The position numbers and the translations under genes were made by a program. DNA of 64,000 nt, from positions 1 to 64,000 of the forward strand of contig CATECQ010000044.1 of assembly GCA_949498985.1 (NCBI GenBank), in the 5' to 3' direction. Below the pieces are notes generated by a model. The model ran no database searches. It worked only from the letters and a program-made list of their open reading frames with translations, and was not told the origin of the DNA. This document shows positions 44,748-56,423 of this stretch, one piece after another. Source of the DNA: Glaciecola sp. HTCC2999. Its GTDB lineage: Bacteria; Pseudomonadota; Gammaproteobacteria; Enterobacterales; Alteromonadaceae. Numbering within the stretch: the first letter of the stretch is position 1; every line of letters begins with the position of its first letter.

Positions 44748-45601
44748 GACTTAAAACGTTGTTGAGCTTAGTATTGATGAGCCCTTTTTTGGTTAGTTGT
44801 TCTTTATCTTCATCGGATCGCTACAGTATGAAAGTTGATTCGGCCCCGATTGTATTAATTCCAGATCATGAACCCAGCGTTATTATCCCTAAATATGAAC
44901 CTTACCGATTAGCCAATATGCGACCTTATACCATTATGGGAGTTAATTATCAGCCCACATTGACGGGTAAGGGCTTCATTCAGACAGGCATAGCCTCATG
45001 GTATGGTCAAAAATTTCATGGTCATTTAACGTCTAATGGTGAAGTGTTTGATATGTATGAATTCAGCGCAGCTCACACAACGTTACCCTTACCCTCTTAT
45101 GTACGGGTTACGAACACTGAAAATGGTAAAAATCTGATTGTCCGGGTAAACGACCGAGGCCCCTTCCACCCTAATCGTGTAATCGATTTATCTTTTGCTG
45201 CAGCTAAGGAACTTGATTATTTAGACAGGGGTACTGCGTCCGTAAAACTTGAAGTCATTCACGTCGATGAAAATGACATGGTGACGGTAGCAAATAACCC
45301 AAGCATCCCCTTGTCTCAGTTCCTTGACCCTAGTCCAATAAGTATCGCCCCACTACAGGAGCCAAAGGTAACGAATCCAACATTATTCATTCAAATTGCT
45401 GCATTTAGCGACTTAACAAAAGCCGAATCTTTAGCTCAAGCAGCTAATATTATGTATCAACACCCAACGACTGTCAGTCAGACTCAAACCGCTTATAAGA
45501 CGTTAATAGGCCCCATTAAAAATCGTACTTTAGCCGATGCATTAATTCTCGACGTAAAGAGAAGCGGATACAATGAAGCTTTTATTTACACCAGTGATTA
45601 G
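44744..45601 (+). CDS. rlpA: Septal ring lytic transglycosylase RlpA
   Basis: ASWYGQKFHGHLTSNGEVFDMYEFSAAHTTLPLPSYVRVTN, VRVNDRGPFH, C-terminal SPOR. Confidence 0.95.
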   Translation: MRLKTLLSLVLMSPFLVSCSLSSSDRYSMKVDSAPIVLIPDHEPSVIIPKYEPYRLANMRPYTIMGVNYQPTLTGKGFIQTGIASWYGQKFHGHLTSNGEVFDMYEFSAAHTTLPLPSYVRVTNTENGKNLIVRVNDRGPFHPNRVIDLSFAAAKELDYLDRGTASVKLEVIHVDENDMVTVANNPSIPLSQFLDPSPISIAPLQEPKVTNPTLFIQIAAFSDLTKAESLAQAANIMYQHPTTVSQTQTAYKTLIGPIKNRTLADALILDVKRSGYNEAFIYTSD

Positions 45602-45738
45602 TTATATCTGCGATACCGTTTTATTGGCTAGAACATCGGCGTAATAATATTTGAAACTTTTTGTCACTGACATAGTCATATAAGCAGTTAAAATGGTACT
45701 ATAACGAATAATAATTATTTCTAAGAACTAGGTGTTGT

Positions 45739-46896
45739 ATGCATAAACTGCTCATCATGTTATCCCTTATTGCTTTTTCTTTCGTTACACAAGCCGTTGT
45801 CATTATTCCTCCGGCCCCTACTGTTTCAGCAAAGGGCTATATTCTTCTCGATGCGAATACAGGAGATGTGATTGCCGAACAAAATGCAGATATGCAACTT
45901 GCTCCAGCATCACTTACCAAAATTATGACCATGTATGTGATTGGGCAGGAGTTACAAGCAGGCAATATTTCATTAACTGACGAAGTCATTATTTCTGAAA
46001 ATGCGTGGGCGAAAAATTTTCCTGACTCATCCAAAATGTTTATTGAGGTAGGCACGAAAGTGAGTGTCTCCGATTTAATGCACGGTATCGTGGTTCAGTC
46101 TGGAAATGATGCTTGTGTCGCTATGGCCGAGCATATAGCGGGTTCAGAAGAAGCCTTTGCATCGATGATGAATGCTCATGCAGCTAAATTAGGAATGACA
46201 GCAACAAACTTCGTTAATTCACATGGATTACACGATAGTCAACATTTCACCTCCCCTCGTGATATGGCTTTATTATCACGGGCGTTGATTAAAGATAACC
46301 CAGAAGAATATGAGTTATATAGTAAGAAAGAATTCACTTATAACAATATTCGCCAATATAACCGCAACAGTTTGCTATGGGATAAAGCATTAAGTGTAGA
46401 TGGGATTAAAACTGGCCACACTTCAGACGCAGGTTACAGCTTGATCACTTCTGCCACACAAGGCGATATGCGGTTAGTATCCGTGGTTATGGGCACTGAT
46501 TCAGAACGCGCACGTAAAGTTGAAAATAAGAAATTATTACGCTACGGTTTTAGGTTTTTCGAATCTATTTCACCTTACCAAGCCGGACATAGTTTTGTTG
46601 CCCACCGTATCTATATGGGAGATCGAAAAACTGTCGATTTAGGGATCACGCAAGATGTCTCTCTAACTATTCCAAGAGGACAAGCAAAGAACCTGAAAGC
46701 TAATTTTATTATTGATCGCCACTTAGAAGCACCACTAGAAAAAGGTGAGGTAGTTGGTGTACTTAGCTTAGAAATAGACAATGAAACCATTGCTGATTAT
46801 CCATTAGTCGCTCTTCAAGTTGTCAATGAAGGCGGTATGCTAGATAAAGCGATGGATTACTTTCGTTTACAGTTTAGTGACGATAGCACTAATTAA
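45739..46896 (+). CDS. dacA: D-alanyl-D-alanine carboxypeptidase (PBP5/6 type)
   Basis: LAPASLTKIMTMYV (SxxK), SGNDA, KTGHT. Confidence 0.95.
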   Translation: MHKLLIMLSLIAFSFVTQAVVIIPPAPTVSAKGYILLDANTGDVIAEQNADMQLAPASLTKIMTMYVIGQELQAGNISLTDEVIISENAWAKNFPDSSKMFIEVGTKVSVSDLMHGIVVQSGNDACVAMAEHIAGSEEAFASMMNAHAAKLGMTATNFVNSHGLHDSQHFTSPRDMALLSRALIKDNPEEYELYSKKEFTYNNIRQYNRNSLLWDKALSVDGIKTGHTSDAGYSLITSATQGDMRLVSVVMGTDSERARKVENKKLLRYGFRFFESISPYQAGHSFVAHRIYMGDRKTVDLGITQDVSLTIPRGQAKNLKANFIIDRHLEAPLEKGEVVGVLSLEIDNETIADYPLVALQVVNEGGMLDKAMDYFRLQFSDDSTN

Positions 46897-46910
46897 ACAT
46901 CACATAATCT

Positions 46911-46950
46911 GGCAAAAAAACGGTCTGAGTGTATAATCAGGCCGTTTTTT
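46911..46950 (+). terminator. Rho-independent terminator after dacA
   Basis: aaaaaaacggtctga-gtgtataa-tcaggccgttttttatt. Confidence 0.85.
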
Positions 46951-46981
46951 ATTGGTATTTTTTCTATCTACAGGTGATTTG

Positions 46982-47245
46982 ATGGATACACATTTTGATG
47001 AGTTATTAGAGTTTCCTTGTTTTCAAACATTTAAAGTGTTGGGTGTCGCAGATGAGCAACTCCCAAACGATGTTATCGCTTGTTTACAAATCCATGCACC
47101 AGGTGACTATTCCCCTTCGGTTAAACCGAGTAGTAAAGGCAATTATCATGCTCTTTCTATTAGTGTAAAAGTGACTTCCAAAACTCATATGGAAACTATT
47201 TATACTGAATTATCAGCGTTAAAACTTGTCCGTGTTGTGATCTAA
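46982..47245 (+). CDS. ybeD: YbeD/DUF493 family protein
   Basis: [23 protein letters not shown]; start trimmed from 46952; between dacA and lipB. Confidence 0.92.
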   Translation: MDTHFDELLEFPCFQTFKVLGVADEQLPNDVIACLQIHAPGDYSPSVKPSSKGNYHALSISVKVTSKTHMETIYTELSALKLVRVVI

Positions 47246-47886
47246 TGAATCTGATCGTTCGACAACTTAACCAGCAAGCATACCAACCTATTTGGGAAGC
47301 AATGCATCAATTCACCGATCATCGTGATGAGCATACTTGCGATGAAATCTGGCTAGTTGAACACTCTCCGGTTTATACTCAAGGTCAGGCAGGAAAGCCT
47401 GAACATCTTCTTAACCCCAATGACATACCGGTAGTAAAGGTCGACCGTGGTGGCCAAATTACTTATCATGGTCCTGGCCAGCAAATGATGTATGTACTTT
47501 TAAATCTAAAGCGTTTAAAGATGGGTGTTCGCGAGCTGGTCACAGCACTAGAATCTTGTATTGTTGCTCATTTAGCTAACAGTGGAATTAAAGCATACCC
47601 AAAAAAAGATGCACCGGGTGTCTATGTCGACGAACAAAAAATATGTTCTATTGGTTTACGCATTCGTAAAGGGTGTTCATTTCATGGATTAGCATTAAAT
47701 GTTAATATGGACTTATCTCCATTTAGCCACATCAATCCATGTGGTTATGCAGGATTAGAAATGACGGATAGTGCTCGATTAGGCGGTAATCCAGATTTGG
47801 CAGTCGCAGGTAAAGATATTGTTGCCCAATTTTGCACCTTAATAGGTGTTCAACAAATAGAGTTTAGAGAAGGTTTTGATGAGTAG
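47245..47886 (+). CDS. lipB: Octanoyltransferase
   Basis: [20 protein letters not shown]. Confidence 0.97.
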   Translation: MNLIVRQLNQQAYQPIWEAMHQFTDHRDEHTCDEIWLVEHSPVYTQGQAGKPEHLLNPNDIPVVKVDRGGQITYHGPGQQMMYVLLNLKRLKMGVRELVTALESCIVAHLANSGIKAYPKKDAPGVYVDEQKICSIGLRIRKGCSFHGLALNVNMDLSPFSHINPCGYAGLEMTDSARLGGNPDLAVAGKDIVAQFCTLIGVQQIEFREGFDE

Positions 47887-48865
47887 TTCACGTCCAGAAG
47901 CAGGGGTCAAACTCCGAGATGATGAGAAAGTTAAACATATTCCAGTCACCATTATTCCAACAGAAAAGGAAGCAATGTTACGTAAGCCTGAATGGATTAA
48001 AATTAAACTGCCACGCACTACTGAAAAAGTAGAAAAAATCAAACAAACTCTGCGTGAAAATAATTTGCATTCGGTCTGTGAAGAAGCGAGCTGCCCCAAC
48101 CTCTCTGAGTGTTTCAATCACGGTACCGCTACTTTTATGATTTTAGGTGACATATGTACACGTCGATGCCCATTTTGCGACGTAGCACACGGAAAACCGT
48201 TACCACCTAATGCTGAAGAACCTTTGAAACTAGCCACTACTATAGCCAAGATGGACTTAAAATATGTGGTTATCACTTCTGTTGATCGAGATGACTTACG
48301 CGATGGTGGTGCTCAGCATTTTGTCGATTGTATTAATGCAATCCGTGAGCATAGCCCTAATACGAAAATCGAAGTACTCGTCCCAGATTTTAGAGGACGT
48401 ATGGACCGTGCGCTAGATATCCTAGCGACAGGATTACCAGATGTTTTTAATCATAATTTAGAAACTATTCCACGTCTTTATCGTGAGTGTCGCCCTGGTG
48501 CTAATTATCAGTGGTCGTTAGATCTGTTAAAAAAATTCAAAGCAGCTCATCCTCACATCCCAACAAAATCAGGTCTCATGATGGGTATGGGTGAAGAGGT
48601 TGATGAAATTAAAGTCGTACTCGATGACTTACGGGCTCACGATGTCAATATGCTTACTTTAGGTCAATATCTGCAACCGTCTCGTCATCACTATCCAGTA
48701 AAGCGTTATGTGACACCTGATGAATTTACAGCATTAGGTGAGTATGCAGATGAAATAGGCTTTACACATGCTGCATGTGGTCCAATGGTCCGTTCGAGTT
48801 ATCATGCAGATAAACAAGCTGCGGGTGAAGATGTCGTCAGTCAATTCATACCAAGTAAAAAATAA
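47876..48865 (+). CDS. lipA: Lipoyl synthase
   Basis: [13 protein letters not shown] and [13 protein letters not shown] cysteine motifs. Confidence 0.98.
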   Translation: MMSSSRPEAGVKLRDDEKVKHIPVTIIPTEKEAMLRKPEWIKIKLPRTTEKVEKIKQTLRENNLHSVCEEASCPNLSECFNHGTATFMILGDICTRRCPFCDVAHGKPLPPNAEEPLKLATTIAKMDLKYVVITSVDRDDLRDGGAQHFVDCINAIREHSPNTKIEVLVPDFRGRMDRALDILATGLPDVFNHNLETIPRLYRECRPGANYQWSLDLLKKFKAAHPHIPTKSGLMMGMGEEVDEIKVVLDDLRAHDVNMLTLGQYLQPSRHHYPVKRYVTPDEFTALGEYADEIGFTHAACGPMVRSSYHADKQAAGEDVVSQFIPSKK

Positions 48866-48885
48866 CGCTCGTTATGCGAAATTAA

Positions 48886-49941
48886 ATGACAGAACAACCT
48901 ACCGAAGTTAATCACCTCCTCGCGGAAAGACGCAAGCATATCTATGTCGCTTATACTGGAGGTACCATTGGGATGCAGCCTTCACAGCAAGGTTTTGTCC
49001 CAGTTGCGGGCTTTTTAACTCAAACCCTAACCGGAATGCCTGAGTTTCATCGTTCGGAGATGCCAGCTTTTACCGTTCATGAATATGACACGTTATTAGA
49101 TTCATCTGATATGCAGCCAAGTGATTGGGAAATGATCGCTCGGGATATTGAGACACAATATGATGAATATGATGGGTTTATAGTGTTACATGGCACAGAT
49201 ACAATGGCATATACCGCCTCCGCCCTATCATTTATGTTTGAAGGTTTATCAAAGCCTATCATTATCACCGGCTCTCAAATTCCTTTGGCGGAATTGCGTT
49301 CTGATGGTCAAGAAAATTTACTCAATGCTTTATTCCTAGCTGCAAATTACCCCGTTCCTGAAGTGACCTTATTTTTTAATCATCAGTTATTTCGAGGTAA
49401 TCGTTCTCGAAAAGTTAATGCTAATGGATTTAATGCTTTTGCATCTCCTAACTATCCAGTGCTTATCGATGCGGGAATAAATATCAAAGTCAATCATTCC
49501 GCCTGCACTTCGTTGAATAACCCTGATGCTAAATTCACGTTACACCATATTGATGCTCAGCCAGTAGGTTTAGTGAGTTTATATCCAGGAATTAGTGTTG
49601 ATATTATTCATAACCATTTATTACAACCCGTCAAAGCCCTAATATTATTGAGTTATGGAATGGGCAATGCTCCTCAGAATGAAGCGATGTTAGCCGCATT
49701 TGCAAAAGCAAAATCTCGCAACATTATTATTCTAAACTGTACTCAATGCCTGTCTGGTAATGTGAATATGTCAGGTTATGCTAATGGTCAGAGATTAGCG
49801 GATGTGGGTGTGTTATCTGGACATGATATGACTGTGGAAGCTGCATTAACAAAATTACATTTTGTGCTATCACAAACAGATGATTATGAAGAACAAGTCG
49901 CACTATTATCGCGCGACCTATGTGGCGAAATTAGTCTTTAA
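48886..49941 (+). CDS. ansA: Type I asparaginase
   Basis: HIYVAYTGGTIGM, GFIVLHGTDTMAYTASALSFM. Confidence 0.94.
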   Translation: MTEQPTEVNHLLAERRKHIYVAYTGGTIGMQPSQQGFVPVAGFLTQTLTGMPEFHRSEMPAFTVHEYDTLLDSSDMQPSDWEMIARDIETQYDEYDGFIVLHGTDTMAYTASALSFMFEGLSKPIIITGSQIPLAELRSDGQENLLNALFLAANYPVPEVTLFFNHQLFRGNRSRKVNANGFNAFASPNYPVLIDAGINIKVNHSACTSLNNPDAKFTLHHIDAQPVGLVSLYPGISVDIIHNHLLQPVKALILLSYGMGNAPQNEAMLAAFAKAKSRNIIILNCTQCLSGNVNMSGYANGQRLADVGVLSGHDMTVEAALTKLHFVLSQTDDYEEQVALLSRDLCGEISL

Positions 49942-50215
49942 GTTTGACTTGAGCAATCGGCGTTTGACCGGCTTGACGTAATTCATTACGCAATTCAGAT
50001 TTTGATTTATGCACCATTTCTCCATCTTCGCCAATGGTCATATGTTCATTGGAACGTTCAATCTTAGCTTGATATAACATAACTATTTGGAGCGAATTGG
50101 CTTTTTGTTCTTCTGTCAGTTCAGCGCCATTAGGCCACTTTCCTGTTTCTACAGCCTGCTTTAAATTTTGGTATACTTCTGGTGTCATTGCACTGACGAG
50201 TTGTTCTACATTCAT
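49931..50215 (-). CDS. YeaC-like (DUF1315) protein
   Basis: MTPEVYQNLKQAVETGKWPNGAELTEEQKANSLQIVMLYQAK. Confidence 0.82.
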   Translation of the reverse strand: MNVEQLVSAMTPEVYQNLKQAVETGKWPNGAELTEEQKANSLQIVMLYQAKIERSNEHMTIGEDGEMVHKSKSELRNELRQAGQTPIAQVKLKD

Positions 50216-50244
50216 TATCTACACTGCCTCTATATTCGGTATCA

Positions 50245-50577
50245 TTAACCAAAAAATTTATTACGTTTAGTGAGTAAAATCCGTACCCGGTTAATCAAGT
50301 ACCAAATGAACCCAAGTATGCAAACTAATATTGCAATACTGTGCTGAGTGCTACCGACTTGAGGTGTTCCCCAATACATCATGCCAAACCCTGCTAAAAA
50401 TAACAGTACAGCAATAAAAGATTGGGTTTGTAATGACTGGTGACGTTGATATTTATCCATCTTTTGTTGACGCAATAAAGCTTCCGCATCTTCAGCTTTA
50501 ACTGCGAATCCACAATGGCTACAAATCTCCGCTTTATCCGAAATTTTTTTCTTACATGCAGGACAATCAGTCAGCAT
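50245..50577 (-). CDS. Zinc-ribbon membrane protein
   Basis: MLTDCPACKKKISDKAEICSHCGF N-terminal zinc ribbon plus 2 TM. Confidence 0.7.
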   Translation of the reverse strand: MLTDCPACKKKISDKAEICSHCGFAVKAEDAEALLRQQKMDKYQRHQSLQTQSFIAVLLFLAGFGMMYWGTPQVGSTQHSIAILVCILGFIWYLINRVRILLTKRNKFFG

Positions 50578-50622
50578 TATGATGTTCCTTTCTTATTCTA
50601 AATAACATGGCTTGGGGGAAAT

Positions 50623-50658
50623 AAAAAACCTAGTAAAGTCTCCCCTACTAGGTTTTTA
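50623..50658 (-). terminator. Terminator downstream of AGCS transporter
   Basis: aaaaaacctagta-aagtctccc-ctactaggttttt. Confidence 0.85.
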
Positions 50659-50683
50659 AGTTTACACGATTTTAGTGCTGGAT

Positions 50684-52348
50684 TTAACTCTTAACTTTAT
50701 CCCAATATTCATTCATCGTATCTTTCATTTCTTTGCGTAACATCATAATGCCAAACAAGTTTGGTAACGTCATCACGACTATCGCGACGGCTGATAACGC
50801 CCAAACCAAAGTTGTATCTGAGAATGCTGCCCAGAAAAAACCCGCTATGTATACTACACGATATGGCATAACCGATTTTGGACCTAACAAATAAGTCATT
50901 GCTCGGTCACCATAATAAGACCAAGCAATCGCTGTTGAGAAGGCAAACAATAACAAGCCGACTGACACAATATACTGACCAAAATCACCAAAGTAACCAC
51001 GTGTAAACGCGATAGTGGTGAGTTTAGCCGAATGCACAAGTGATTTACCTGAAACGACTAAGTTATCTTTTTGAGGTACACCATTAACTACCTCAAAACG
51101 TCCTGTAAATAAGTCTTCTTCAGAACCAATACCATATGAAACATTTTCAGCAATTGAACGTGCATTCATTAAAGTAAAGTCTTCAGTGTTCTGCGCTTTT
51201 CCACCCACAATAGTGACGACACCGTTGTAATATTCAACGCTTGAACCATCGACGTTATTGATTAACTTAAATAAATTTTCGACATCTGCTTCATTTTTAT
51301 CTGAATGCTGCCCAGATAGGAAAACCATATCAGATGCGTCGAAGATGTTTTGATGTTTTTCTTTCCACACGCCTGACGATAGAATGACTAATCCAGTAAT
51401 AGTACAAATAATAATCGTATCGATAAATGGTTCTAAGATTGAGACCATGCCTTCTGATGCAGGTTCTTTCGTTTTAGCGGCGGCATGCGCAATCGGCGCA
51501 GAGCCTTGACCAGCTTCATTCGAAAATAATCCTCGATTTACACCTCGATTAAACGCGTATGCTAGCGTTGCTCCTAAAAATCCTCCAGCAGCAGCTGAGC
51601 CAGTAAACGCATCAGAAATAACTGCAGCAAACGCCGGACCGATATTACCGGCATTCGCGAAGATAACGGCTAAAGCACCAATGATATAAATCAGCGCCAT
51701 GATAGGTACAATCTTAGCCGTAACCGTAGCAATTCGATGAATACCACCAATAATCACCAAACCGAGTAAAATAGCTAAAACGCCACCTACCAACATAGGA
51801 TCAAACCCAAATGTTGCTTCTATTGAAGTTGCGATACCGTTTGATTGCGGTAAATTACCGGTCCCAAATGAACAAATGACCGTTGCAATAGCAAAAGCGA
51901 TTGCTAACCATTTCATATTTAAACGTTTATCCATATAGTACATCGGGCCACCAGCCATAGTGCCATCAGCTGTTTTTTCTCGGTATTTATGCGAGAGTGT
52001 GACTTCAACAAACTTGGTTGTCATACCAAAAAAGGCCGTGGCCCACATCCAAAATAATGCCGCTGGACCACCTAAGAATATAGCGAATGCGACTCCGGAT
52101 ATGTTACCTGTTCCAACAGTACCCGATAAGGCCGTTGTTAATGCTTGAAAGTGAGAAGTATCACCTGGATCATCAGATTTATCGTACTTACCCGTAACGA
52201 CTTTCCAAGCGTGTTTAAAAAAGCGAATTTGAGGGAATTTCAGATAAATTGTAAAAAATAATCCAACGCCTAGTAATACATATGGGAACCAGAAAGCGCC
52301 TCCCAAAAAGCCATCCAGCGTTGTTAGTACGTTATAGAATGCATCCAT
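50684..52348 (-). CDS. Sodium:alanine/glycine symporter (AGCS family) with extra hydrophilic loop
   Basis: [59 protein letters not shown]. Confidence 0.93.
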   Translation of the reverse strand: MDAFYNVLTTLDGFLGGAFWFPYVLLGVGLFFTIYLKFPQIRFFKHAWKVVTGKYDKSDDPGDTSHFQALTTALSGTVGTGNISGVAFAIFLGGPAALFWMWATAFFGMTTKFVEVTLSHKYREKTADGTMAGGPMYYMDKRLNMKWLAIAFAIATVICSFGTGNLPQSNGIATSIEATFGFDPMLVGGVLAILLGLVIIGGIHRIATVTAKIVPIMALIYIIGALAVIFANAGNIGPAFAAVISDAFTGSAAAGGFLGATLAYAFNRGVNRGLFSNEAGQGSAPIAHAAAKTKEPASEGMVSILEPFIDTIIICTITGLVILSSGVWKEKHQNIFDASDMVFLSGQHSDKNEADVENLFKLINNVDGSSVEYYNGVVTIVGGKAQNTEDFTLMNARSIAENVSYGIGSEEDLFTGRFEVVNGVPQKDNLVVSGKSLVHSAKLTTIAFTRGYFGDFGQYIVSVGLLLFAFSTAIAWSYYGDRAMTYLLGPKSVMPYRVVYIAGFFWAAFSDTTLVWALSAVAIVVMTLPNLFGIMMLRKEMKDTMNEYWDKVKS

Positions 52349-52383
52349 AAAAAGTTCCTTGTGATGTTGTTATTGTTATATCG

Positions 52384-53517
52384 TTATTGTAATTCTTGTA
52401 AAACGGCACGGATTGGGATCAACAAATCTTCACCAAGTTGTGCGCAACGTGCCACTGACCAGCCATAGGCAGCATCAGGTAAATCGGCATTATCTTTAAA
52501 CGGCATTTCTAACGTATAAGACATACATCCAAATTGATGAGCAATTGCATTTGAAGCGACCGTTAAATTAGCTTTACCGGGTTCATCTTTAGGATAACCA
52601 TATATGTCTTGAAATTCAGGCGTTGCATTAAGTAATGCGTGTTTAAAGGTATTTTCTAAATGTGCCATGCTCTCGTTATAATTAGGTACCCCTTCAGAAC
52701 CGGCAACAAAATTATAGGGGAGCGCTTCGTCGCCATGAATATCTAAATACATATCGACCCCCGTCTCTCGCATTTTATTCAGCACATAATATACTTCAGG
52801 GCTTTTATCTAAAGATGGATTTTCCCATTCTCTGTTGAGATTGGTTCCTACGGCATTGGTACGTAAATGACCTCTTACAGAACCATCTGGATTCATATTC
52901 GGGACAATATAAAATACTGCGTCTTGTAAAAGTTTGCGGGCAACGCCATCATCTTCATCTAACAGACGATAAATTAACCCTTCTACACACCATGAAGCCA
53001 TGGACTCACCTGGATGTTGGCGCGCAGTAATCCAAATTGATTTTTTAGGTGCGTTACTTAGGGTATCACCAATGACCAGCATAGACACATCACGACCATC
53101 AATCGTGTCTCCTAATAATACCTGCTGACAATCAAAGGAGGTTTGTGCAGACGCTAACAAATTCAAATATCGTTCATAACTATAAGGGATAAAATATGCA
53201 AAATAGATGACCTCGTATTCTGGCGTAACATCTATTGTCAGTTCATCTCCGTTAAAAGCAGTATCGACACGAAACCACTCTTCTCTATCATAACTTGCTA
53301 ATGCTTGATATCCTTCCCAGCCTTTTGGATACGCGGACTTGGCTAAATCTTCGATAACAATAGTATGATTTACCATTGCTTGTGTATGTAGACGAAAGTG
53401 AAACCACTGATAAAACTCAGATTGGTTATCGCAATTAATTCTTAAACGGATATCACTCGCAGAAGCGGCAGATACGACGTGGATGTTACCACTATCGAAT
53501 TGGGAGCTGATTTGCAT
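52384..53517 (-). CDS. M14-family zinc carboxypeptidase
   Basis: WITARQHPGESMASWCVEG (HxxE), LNREWENP, DIHGDE. Confidence 0.92.
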   Translation of the reverse strand: MQISSQFDSGNIHVVSAASASDIRLRINCDNQSEFYQWFHFRLHTQAMVNHTIVIEDLAKSAYPKGWEGYQALASYDREEWFRVDTAFNGDELTIDVTPEYEVIYFAYFIPYSYERYLNLLASAQTSFDCQQVLLGDTIDGRDVSMLVIGDTLSNAPKKSIWITARQHPGESMASWCVEGLIYRLLDEDDGVARKLLQDAVFYIVPNMNPDGSVRGHLRTNAVGTNLNREWENPSLDKSPEVYYVLNKMRETGVDMYLDIHGDEALPYNFVAGSEGVPNYNESMAHLENTFKHALLNATPEFQDIYGYPKDEPGKANLTVASNAIAHQFGCMSYTLEMPFKDNADLPDAAYGWSVARCAQLGEDLLIPIRAVLQELQ

Positions 53518-53629
53518 TGAATCATTCCAGTTATTATTATTTTTTGTAATTTACCAATTACTCATCAAAAATACTAGGCATGCGCTTAAGTTATTTAAAT
53601 GACTCAAACTTATTCGTTCAGTTATAAAA

Positions 53630-54157
53630 TTATTCAAACGCCGTGCGCAACTTCAATCCCAAAGATGAGGTATAACCGACTGAACGCCCAACTACACTGC
53701 CATCGGGTCGCAAAATGTAAATACTCGGATAAGCGGCAACTTTAAAATCTCTAATCGTTTGGTCATTACCTAGGAGTATTTCTCCCTTTACCCCGACCTC
53801 ATCGACAAATTGTCTTAACTCTTCAGTATATTGAAAATCGACACCAATACGTACAACGTTCACTTTATCTGGATGTAAACTATCTAAGTTATTAATGCTA
53901 ATTCGACAAATACTACACCAAGGTGCAAAAATATAGACAAGTGTTGGTTTATCATCAGCAAGTAACGTCAATGTGCGGCCAGATAAGGTCACAAATTGGG
54001 AATTAGGTAATTTAACAGAACCATCACTCGGGAGCATATTACGTTGCTGAAAGACAAATACCGCTCCGACTACGAAGCAGAGTATTAAAAATTCAAACAT
54101 ATAACGTTTGAATGACTTAGAAACAGAAGGTTCAGATTTAGGCACAGCAAACCTCAA
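53630..54157 (-). CDS. Membrane-anchored thioredoxin-like protein (ScsD/TlpA-like)
   Basis: N-terminal TM, VYIFAPWCSICR redox motif. Confidence 0.85.
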   Translation of the reverse strand: MRFAVPKSEPSVSKSFKRYMFEFLILCFVVGAVFVFQQRNMLPSDGSVKLPNSQFVTLSGRTLTLLADDKPTLVYIFAPWCSICRISINNLDSLHPDKVNVVRIGVDFQYTEELRQFVDEVGVKGEILLGNDQTIRDFKVAAYPSIYILRPDGSVVGRSVGYTSSLGLKLRTAFE

Positions 54158-54218
54158 CAGGAAATGACAAGTTAATCTAACAGACTGATTGTAGCGAGTC
54201 GAGATTTCATTAACGCAT

Positions 54219-54255
54219 AAAAAAACCTGAATACTATTAAATATTCAGGTTTTTG
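54219..54255 (-). terminator. Terminator downstream of long-form GAPDH
   Basis: aaaaaaacctgaata-ctattaaa-tattcaggttttt. Confidence 0.85.
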
Positions 54256-54286
54256 CGCAAAATAATTAAGGTAACAACAGTACCTA

Positions 54287-55732
54287 TTATAAAGGTAATG
54301 TAGGTGAAGTGATCCCTGCCATATCGCGCACAACGCGCATTACCTGACAGCTATAACCAAACTCATTATCATACCAAACGTATAAAGTAACACGGTTACC
54401 CGCTACGATAGTTGCGGTAGAATCGACAATGGATGCAGCGCGTGCCCCCACTAAGTCACTTGATACAATTTCAGTAGACTGAGTAAAGTCAATCTGATGT
54501 TGTAATTCTGAAAAGAGCGACGCATCTTGTAAGAAATTATTTATTTCTTCTTTGCTGGTCGCCGTCTTAAGATTTAAGTTCAAAATCGCCATCGATACAT
54601 TAGGCGTCGGCACTCGAATCGCGTTCCCAGTTAGCTTTCCTTCTAATTGAGGATACGCTTTTGATACCGCTTTTGCTGCACCCGTTTCAGTAATCACCAT
54701 ATTTAACGGGGCACTGCGTCCTCGGCGTTCCGCTTTATGAAAGTTATCAATTAAGTTTTGGTCATTCGTATAAGAATGCACAGTTTCCACATGGCCATTG
54801 TCAATGCCATACTGTTCATCTAACGCCTTTAAAACCGGAGTAATGGCATTGGTCGTGCAGCTTGCAGCAGACATGATGGTATCTGAATCTAAAATATCTG
54901 CATGATTTACACCATGAACGATGTTTTTAATATCCCCTTTACCTGGTGCAGTTAGCAATACTTTTTTTGCACCTTTGGATTGAAGGTGGAGTCCTAAGCC
55001 ATCACGATCTCGCCACATGCCCGTATTATCAATCACAATCGCATCATTAATACCATACTGCGTATAATCAACTTCTTGCGGCGAGTTAGCATAAATTACC
55101 TGGATAAATGAACCGTTCGCTAATAATGCTTTACGTTCAGTATCTACGGTAATACTGCCATTAAATGGGCCATGCACAGAGTCACGACGTAATAAACTGG
55201 CTCGTTTCTCTAAATCACCATCACGGCCACCACGAACGACAATCGCACGCAAACGTAACTTATTATTGGTACCTTGACGTTCGATCAACAAACGCGCTAA
55301 TAAACGTCCAATACGTCCAAACCCATACAACACAACATCTTGAGGAACTTGCTCATCACCACGATTAACAATGTCATTTAACTCTTGATTCAAAAACGCA
55401 GTTAGGTCGCTTTGTTCTTTTCCGCGACCATAATTAAACTCCCACGCTAATTTACCAATATCGATCTGTGCTGGCGCAAGTTGCATCACAGCTAATGATT
55501 CAACAATCGGAAATGATTCACGTAAACGTAATTTTTGGCCTTCATGTAAACGCACAGTTCGATGTGCTTTGATGACATCAATTGCACTAGCATTTAATAA
55601 TGAACGGCCATAGACTGAAATTTCAATAGCACGGTTACGATAAAGTTTACCAATCAGTGGCAACATCGATTCAGCGTATTCCTGACGCTCTTGCCAACTA
55701 TTTTGGAGATCCTGTTCAACTTTTTGATTCAT
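54287..55732 (-). CDS. Glyceraldehyde-3-phosphate dehydrogenase, long form (481 aa)
   Basis: [32 protein letters not shown] active site, about 130-aa N-terminal extension. Confidence 0.92.
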   Translation of the reverse strand: MNQKVEQDLQNSWQERQEYAESMLPLIGKLYRNRAIEISVYGRSLLNASAIDVIKAHRTVRLHEGQKLRLRESFPIVESLAVMQLAPAQIDIGKLAWEFNYGRGKEQSDLTAFLNQELNDIVNRGDEQVPQDVVLYGFGRIGRLLARLLIERQGTNNKLRLRAIVVRGGRDGDLEKRASLLRRDSVHGPFNGSITVDTERKALLANGSFIQVIYANSPQEVDYTQYGINDAIVIDNTGMWRDRDGLGLHLQSKGAKKVLLTAPGKGDIKNIVHGVNHADILDSDTIMSAASCTTNAITPVLKALDEQYGIDNGHVETVHSYTNDQNLIDNFHKAERRGRSAPLNMVITETGAAKAVSKAYPQLEGKLTGNAIRVPTPNVSMAILNLNLKTATSKEEINNFLQDASLFSELQHQIDFTQSTEIVSSDLVGARAASIVDSTATIVAGNRVTLYVWYDNEFGYSCQVMRVVRDMAGITSPTLPL

Positions 55733-55888
55733 TGTCCTACCTTAAATGATTCCTAAATGGGAGTCTTAATGAAGAGTCAGTCGGGTAAACATCACTCTTC
55801 GCTATAATTCTAAGATAGTGTAAGCGTACTTTTATATATTGCCAAACTGTTGATTTATTACAAAATTCTATAATTATTAGCTTAAAAT

Positions 55889-55918
55889 AGGTGATGTGAC
55901 TGAAGAATTACATCACCT
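55889..55918. repeat. Perfect 9-bp inverted repeat AGGTGATGT-N12-ACATCACCT
   Basis: In the 295-bp interval upstream of the long-form GAPDH gene. Confidence 0.5.
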
Positions 55919-56027
55919 GATTGCGATTTAGCAATGAAACTTAAAAACAAGGCACTTATTGAGAAATTTCATTACAAAATTAACGTCAGAACTAATACTA
56001 AAAACGTATGAAAAAGTGATATTTAAT

Positions 56028-56405
56028 TTATTTAAATGATAATGATACCGAATTAACACAATATCGTTGCCCCGTAGGTGCTGGACCATCATCAAATACA
56101 TGCCCTAAATGAGCATCGCATTGTTTACAGACAATTTCAGTTCGCACCATGCCATGACTGTGATCTTCACGAAATACGACATTACTGTCATCGGTTTGTT
56201 CAAAGAATGATGGCCAACCACAGCCAGCATCAAATTTATGTGCTTGAGTGAATAAACGCGCATCACAACAAATGCAATGGTAGTCTCCAGCTTCCCAATG
56301 GTCATTAAATTCACCGGTAAAAGGCCGCTCTGTACCCTTTTGCTGAGTGACATAAAATGCTTCAGGCGTGAGTCGGTGTTGTAACTGTGATTTATCAATA
56401 CTCAT
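56028..56405 (-). CDS. msrB: Peptide-methionine (R)-S-oxide reductase
   Basis: [31 protein letters not shown]. Confidence 0.96.
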   Translation of the reverse strand: MSIDKSQLQHRLTPEAFYVTQQKGTERPFTGEFNDHWEAGDYHCICCDARLFTQAHKFDAGCGWPSFFEQTDDSNVVFREDHSHGMVRTEIVCKQCDAHLGHVFDDGPAPTGQRYCVNSVSLSFK

Positions 56406-56423
56406 TTTATTCCTTAAGACATA

